Shown: positions 22,839 to 25,965 of the stretch, piece after piece
Numbering within the stretch: the first letter of the stretch is position 1
Layout of the letters: each line of letters starts with the position of its first letter
NCBI RefSeq assembly: GCF_001039355.2
Contig: NW_019775824.1
Span: 587,195-613,159 of the forward strand
Length of the DNA stretch: 25,965 nucleotides
Direction: 5' to 3'
Source: Lingula anatina
Taxonomy: Eukaryota; Brachiopoda; Lingulata; Lingulida; Lingulidae
Translations under genes and position numbers: made by a program
Notes under the pieces: model-generated
Database searches by the model: none
Seen by the model: the letters and a program-made list of their open reading frames with translations, nothing else
Told to the model about the DNA's origin: nothing

Positions 22839-22950
22839 CCCACAAGTATACAGAGGAGGAGAAAAAAACACTGGCCACATTTGAAAGTATGGATTATCTT
22901 CCATCACACAGTGAAGTCTACAAACACTGGCTCAGGAGACAACCAAAGAG
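22811..22950 (+). CDS. CLC transporter, exon 2
   Basis: The exon encodes GRDIESVYTTHKYTEEEKKT followed by LATFESMDYLPSHSEVYKHW and LRRQPK plus two bases of Arg. ESMDY corresponds to the ESLDYD block before the first membrane helix of ClC-6 and ClC-7. The 5' border is ambiguous: in-frame acceptors end at 22810 (TCTAG), 22825 and 22846, all phase 0. I chose 22811 for its acceptor sequence. The 3' border is AAAGAG|GTAACT, leaving phase 2. Confidence 0.72.
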
Positions 22951-23230
22951 GTAACTACATACACTGACTTGTCTGCTTCTGTAGCCTTTCTATCCCTCCT
23001 CAGAGATGAGATTTTTCCCACTATCGGCAGATTCTGGACTTTATTATTAGAAAAATATAAACAGTTCATTTATGTATGGTTAATTCACAGGTTTTTAGTT
23101 TCTATACTGAAGAGAAATCCAAAATATTATGATTTAAATATACAGTTCATCTGCTTATAATATCTAGAAAATAATATATTTGTCATATAGGACTTATGTT
23201 GTATTGATATTTATTGTGTTATATTTCCAG

Positions 23231-23360
23231 ACAGGACTGGGATCGCTGGATCATGATGGGTCTGATCGGGTTTTCCGTGGGTTTCCTGGGTTTCTTGCTC
23301 CACCAGTTGATAGACCTGGTCTCGGAGACTAAGTGGGAGAAAGCCAGAGACTTTGTGGCT
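23231..23360 (+). CDS. CLC transporter, exon 3 (first membrane helix)
   Basis: The acceptor TTTCCAG at 23230 and the donor GTGAGT at 23361 bound 130 bases that complete Arg and encode QDWDRWIMMGLIGFSVGFLG, then FLLHQLIDLVSETKWEKARD and FVA. The hydrophobic stretch is helix B of the CLC fold (residues about 126-150). Phase goes from 2 to 0. Confidence 0.85.
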
Positions 23361-23667
23361 GTGAGTGTGGACACTTTGATACTGGTGATTTGGTAGAGGT
23401 GTTAGAGAGAGGTTTGAAGCAATTAGTGCTCCTCTTTGCTGCTATTTAGGATTTTTTATTTTTTCCTGGAAGTAAAAAGACCAATGTTTTTTAGCTGAAG
23501 GTTCAGATCCTGCCCTTTGTAAAAACTGGACTACAATCTCACTCTCTAGGATAACAAGGTGTTAGGTGTGTGTTAGATGTGTATGACAATCTTTAAATGT
23601 TTCCTTAGTCTCTTCCTTTAAGTGTAAAACTGGACTACGTACATTCCCACTCTGATGTCTGTTTTAG
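23361..23667 (+). other. CLC intron 3
   Basis: This is a 307-base intron with GTGAGT and TTTTAG borders. No repeat or other feature stands out. Confidence 0.75.
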
Positions 23668-23748
23668 GATGACAAGATGCTGGAAGCCTGGGGCTGGTGT
23701 CTGGGCTACAGTCTCATATTTGTGGTAGCTGGCTCTGCATCTGTTGTG
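23668..23748 (+). CDS. CLC transporter, exon 4 (second membrane helix)
   Basis: The exon has 81 bases in phase 0, between GTTTTAG and GTAAGT. It encodes DDKMLEAWGWCLGYSLIFVV then AGSASVV, corresponding to helix C, which in ClC-7 precedes the EPVAAGSGIP loop. Confidence 0.8.
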
Positions 23749-23908
23749 GTAAGTACTCTGAAATTGAAGTACTGCATTCTGTTACATGTACATATTTAAT
23801 TAAATGCTTTAAAATTTTAATGTTAAAGATACATAACATTTCATTTTCTCACTTTTTGTTGGCTCAGTGATGGCCAGTAGATGAGTCTTGTAATTATAAT
23901 TTTTCCAG

Positions 23909-24084
23909 TTCCTCCGTCCTAGCGCTGGTGGCTCAGGAATTCCGGAGCTGATTGGCTTTCTGAACGGTGCTGTCGTACGCCACATCTTCAACGTGAAGAC
24001 GCTGGTGATCAAATTCTTCTCCGCCATGTGCGTAGTTGGTGCAGGGATGCCTGTAGGACCAGAAGGACCCATGATACATCTGGG
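23909..24084 (+). CDS. CLC transporter, exon 5 (selectivity and gating motifs)
   Basis: The exon begins FLRPSAGGSGIPE. GSGIPE (residues 198-203) is the chloride-coordinating motif with the central serine typical of chloride-selecting members. FLNG and a KTLVIKF helix follow, as in ClC-6/7. It ends VGPEGPMIHL plus two bases of Gly; E242 is the gating glutamate. The residue before it is proline (codon CCA), where ClC-6/7 have lysine. The acceptor is TTTTCCAG and the donor GG|GTAAGA, leaving phase 2. Confidence 0.88.
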
Positions 24085-24456
24085 GTAAGATATCTGTTAT
24101 GTGGGGTAGGGGTGGGTGGGCGTGGCCTGTATGAAGAAAAAGGTGTGACATTTTGTGATTGGCGCATGTCACAATGTCAGCAACAATTGTTTGATTCAGG
24201 ATTAAAATGGAAAAGTTTCTAAATTCAAGCAAACAACTTTGTTAACTAAGAGGCTCGTCTTTCCTTTGAAGAAAACAGATGCAATATTTTATTTAAAAGG
24301 AATTCTGATAATTTATTTTTGGTCAAAGTTGACAAAAAATTTGGTCATTAAGTTACTTATTTTAAAAAACTGGCCATTGCGCAAAATGATCTTCTGTTAT
24401 TATTTTTATTTTTATCCATTTATTTATCCATTTTTTATTTATATATTTGTCCCCAG
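24085..24456 (+). other. CLC intron 5
   Basis: This is a 372-base AT-rich intron with GTAAGA and TGTCCCCAG borders. The open frame that runs from 24239 into exon 6 is intronic up to 24456: it codes for Phe/Tyr/Ile-rich sequence unlike any CLC segment. Confidence 0.75.
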
Positions 24457-24793
24457 GAGTCTGGTGGGGGCAGGTCTCAGCCAGTTTAAGTCAGACACAC
24501 TCAAGGTTCGCCTGCCATTCTTCGAAAGATTCCGTAACTCTGAAGATAGGCGGAATTTCATATCTGCTGGGGCTGCAGCGGGGGTGGCCTCAGCATTTGG
24601 GGCCCCAGTGGGGGGTCTGCTATTCTCCATGGAGGAGGTGTCCTCTTTCTGGAACATGAGACTGTCATGGCAGATCTTTTTCTGCTCTATGGTGTCCACG
24701 TTTACGACGGACTTGTTTAATTCTGCATTTAAAGGTTTTAAATATCAGGGCAAATTTGGACTGTTTCGTAGCGACCAGTATATTTTATTCCAG
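24457..24793 (+). CDS. CLC transporter, exon 6 (core helices, proton glutamate)
   Basis: With the preceding two bases this exon gives 113 codons. SLVGAGLSQF and DRRNFISAGAAAGVASAFGA then PVGGLLFSMEEVSSFWN closely follow ClC-6 and ClC-7. The second Glu of SMEE (E309) aligns with the internal proton glutamate of ClC-7 (E314). Its distance from the gating Glu, 67 residues, is the same as in ClC-7, so exchange rather than channel activity is expected. The 3' border is CAG followed by GCATGT, a probable GC donor in phase 0. Confidence 0.85.
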
Positions 24794-24896
24794 GCATGTA
24801 TTCATTTATTAATTGTTTGTGTTCAATTGTTTTATTCAATTTAGCTTTTAGTTTACAGTTTGATTGGTTTTTCAAAGATAAAATTTTAAGAGGTTA

Positions 24897-24939
<43 letters not shown>

Positions 24940-25036
24940 GCTGATTCATTTTCAAATTATAATTTTTTTTTTTTTTGGATATCAATTAAGACTTGTATTG
25001 GGTTGACTTTTGAAGCCATTTTTACAATTTACCAAG
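24794..25036 (+). other. Probable GC-AG intron 6 with a (GA)n tract
   Basis: The intron begins GCATGT after a strong CAG exon end and ends at ACCAAG. It contains (GA)n at 24903-24935 and a T run at 24963-24976. Using the nearby GT (24798) instead leaves a phase that creates a TAA with the next acceptor, so the GC donor is favoured. An alternative in-frame acceptor ends at 25015 and would add seven residues (PFLQFTK). Confidence 0.6.
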
Positions 25037-25231
25037 GTAACAGAAGGCCTGGATGTGAACTTGCTCGCCTTTATTCCTGCCGCCATCTTGGGCGTTATTG
25101 GAGGAATTCTTGGAGCCATGTTTACCTTCATTAACCTAAAAATTGCCAGAGGGCGGAAGAGATTATTGTCAAATATTAAAAATCAGGGTCTACAGAAATG
25201 TGTAAGACTGCTGGAACCCAATATTATTATG
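25037..25231 (+). CDS. CLC transporter, exon 7
   Basis: The exon has 65 codons in phase 0 and encodes VTEGLDVNLLAFIPAAILGV then IGGILGAMFTFINLKIARGR. The GVIGGILGA block matches MGVIGGLLGATFNCLN of ClC-6. A basic loop and CVRLLEPNIIM follow. The donor is ATG|GTGGGT. Confidence 0.82.
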
Positions 25232-25637
25232 GTGGGTAGTTTCCTATTTATTTATTTGTTTGGTTTGCTTCATTTCTGTTTGCAAAATACATACTATCAG
25301 ATGTAAGATTAGAAAAATCATTGTACAAAAATTCAAGTCAGTATGAAATAAAGTAACTAAATATCAATTTCAATACAAAACTGCAGATTAAAATTTTTAT
25401 AACATCAGAAATTGATCAGACTACAGTGAATGTTTCAAAATGATTGAAACATGGAAATGTATAGCTGACACTGTCATCCAATGACAATTTTACCTTAATC
25501 ATAAGATACCAAATTTTGAATCTTTCAAAAACAATTTGATAAACAATTATTAATGAAAGTGATGAATAGAAAATGTATTGCTCACAGAAATCAATTACTA
25601 TTTATAATTATATTGCTTTTATAATTATTTGTTCCAG
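25232..25637 (+). other. CLC intron 7
   Basis: This is a 406-base AT-rich intron with GTGGGT and TTGTTCCAG borders. No repeat or other signal was recognised. Confidence 0.75.
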
Positions 25638-25726
25638 ATAATATTTGCCACAGTGTCTGTGTTTTTACCTGCTGCATTCAGTTGTACAAAGATCAGTTGT
25701 GTACCTGGTGGCAGTCCTGAAGACAG
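25638..25726 (+). CDS. CLC transporter, exon 8 (last in window)
   Basis: The exon encodes IIFATVSVFLPAAFSCTKIS then CVPGGSPED plus two bases of Arg. It begins as a membrane helix and runs into a Cys-containing loop, as after helix I in ClC-6/7. The acceptor is TGTTCCAG and the donor GACAG|GTACTG, leaving phase 2. The gene continues past the window. Confidence 0.75.
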
Positions 25727-25741
25727 GTACTGGAGATCACA

Positions 25742-25965
25742 GTGTGTGTGTGTGTGTGTGTGTATGTGTGTGCACATGTGTGTGTGTGTGTGCGCGTGCA
25801 CGTCTGTGTGGCTATGTGTGTGTTTATGTATCTGCTGCTTTGTGTATATGTGTATGTCTGTGTGTGTGTGTGTGTGTGCATTTGTGTGTGTGCATGTGTG
25901 TGTGTGTGTGTGTGTGTGTGCATGTGTGTGTGTGTGCATGTGTGTGTGTGCATGTGTGTGTGTGT
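25742..25965 (+). repeat. Long imperfect (GT)n tract with GCATGT interruptions
   Basis: The tract is about 224 bases of alternating GT broken by GTATGT, GCACATGT and GCATGTGT units, and it runs off the right edge. It starts 15 bases after the exon 8 donor. Confidence 0.95.

Noticed and set aside
24239-24456. In-frame N-terminal extension of CLC exon 6
   Set aside because: The segment is Phe/Tyr/Ile-rich, unlike CLC proteins. A good TGTCCCCAG acceptor at 24456 lets exon 5 and exon 6 join exactly at MIHLG-SLVGAG, as in the family.
25625-25953. Minus-strand Thr/His open frames at the right edge
   Set aside because: They are translations of the GT microsatellite, with no biological content.

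Overview
The window looks like an animal nuclear genome, most likely a marine invertebrate and plausibly a mollusc or another lophotrochozoan. The reasons are AT-rich noncoding DNA full of GT, GA and AT microsatellites, genes split by short introns with GT..AG borders, and two recognisable animal protein families. The species call is inference: nothing in the sequence names it.

Two genes lie head to head. On the minus strand, 19521 down to 17649 is one long coding exon of 624 complete codons. It encodes the proline-, serine- and glutamine-rich N-terminal (pre-LIM) half of a zyxin/LPP/TRIP6-family adaptor. It ends at a clean GTGAGT donor exactly where the LIM domains should begin. I could not find the LIM exons between 17648 and 1, so that stretch is read as one very long intron, or the start of one. 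It holds a near-perfect foldback transposon of the PIF/Harbinger kind (981-1237, flanked by TTA duplications), a second candidate terminal-inverted-repeat element (9557-9748), an ~81-bp tandem array (10849-11165), a diverged inverted pair (11661-11996), a 13-bp perfect hairpin (15729-15762) and many microsatellites.

On the plus strand, eight exons from 22059 to 25726 encode the first ~456 residues of a CLC chloride/proton transporter of the ClC-6/ClC-7 type; the rest lies beyond the right edge. The exons chain in frame, and they carry the GSGIPE selectivity motif, the gating glutamate and the proton glutamate. The two glutamates are 67 residues apart, the same spacing as in human ClC-7 (recalled from memory). 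The gating motif reads GPEGP instead of the usual GKEGP or GREGP.

Between the genes (19522-21985) are AT-rich sequence, simple repeats and a small CpG-containing patch near the zyxin-like start.

The most striking observation is in CLC intron 1. About seven ~57-bp tandem copies (22458-22838) run up to and through the splice acceptor and first codons of exon 2, so the acceptor-exon boundary itself appears to have been duplicated. Other points of interest are a probable GC-AG intron after exon 6, four PPxY motifs and an internal duplication in the zyxin-like protein, and short upstream ORFs in front of both genes. I see no operon, CRISPR array, RNA gene or intact transposase.
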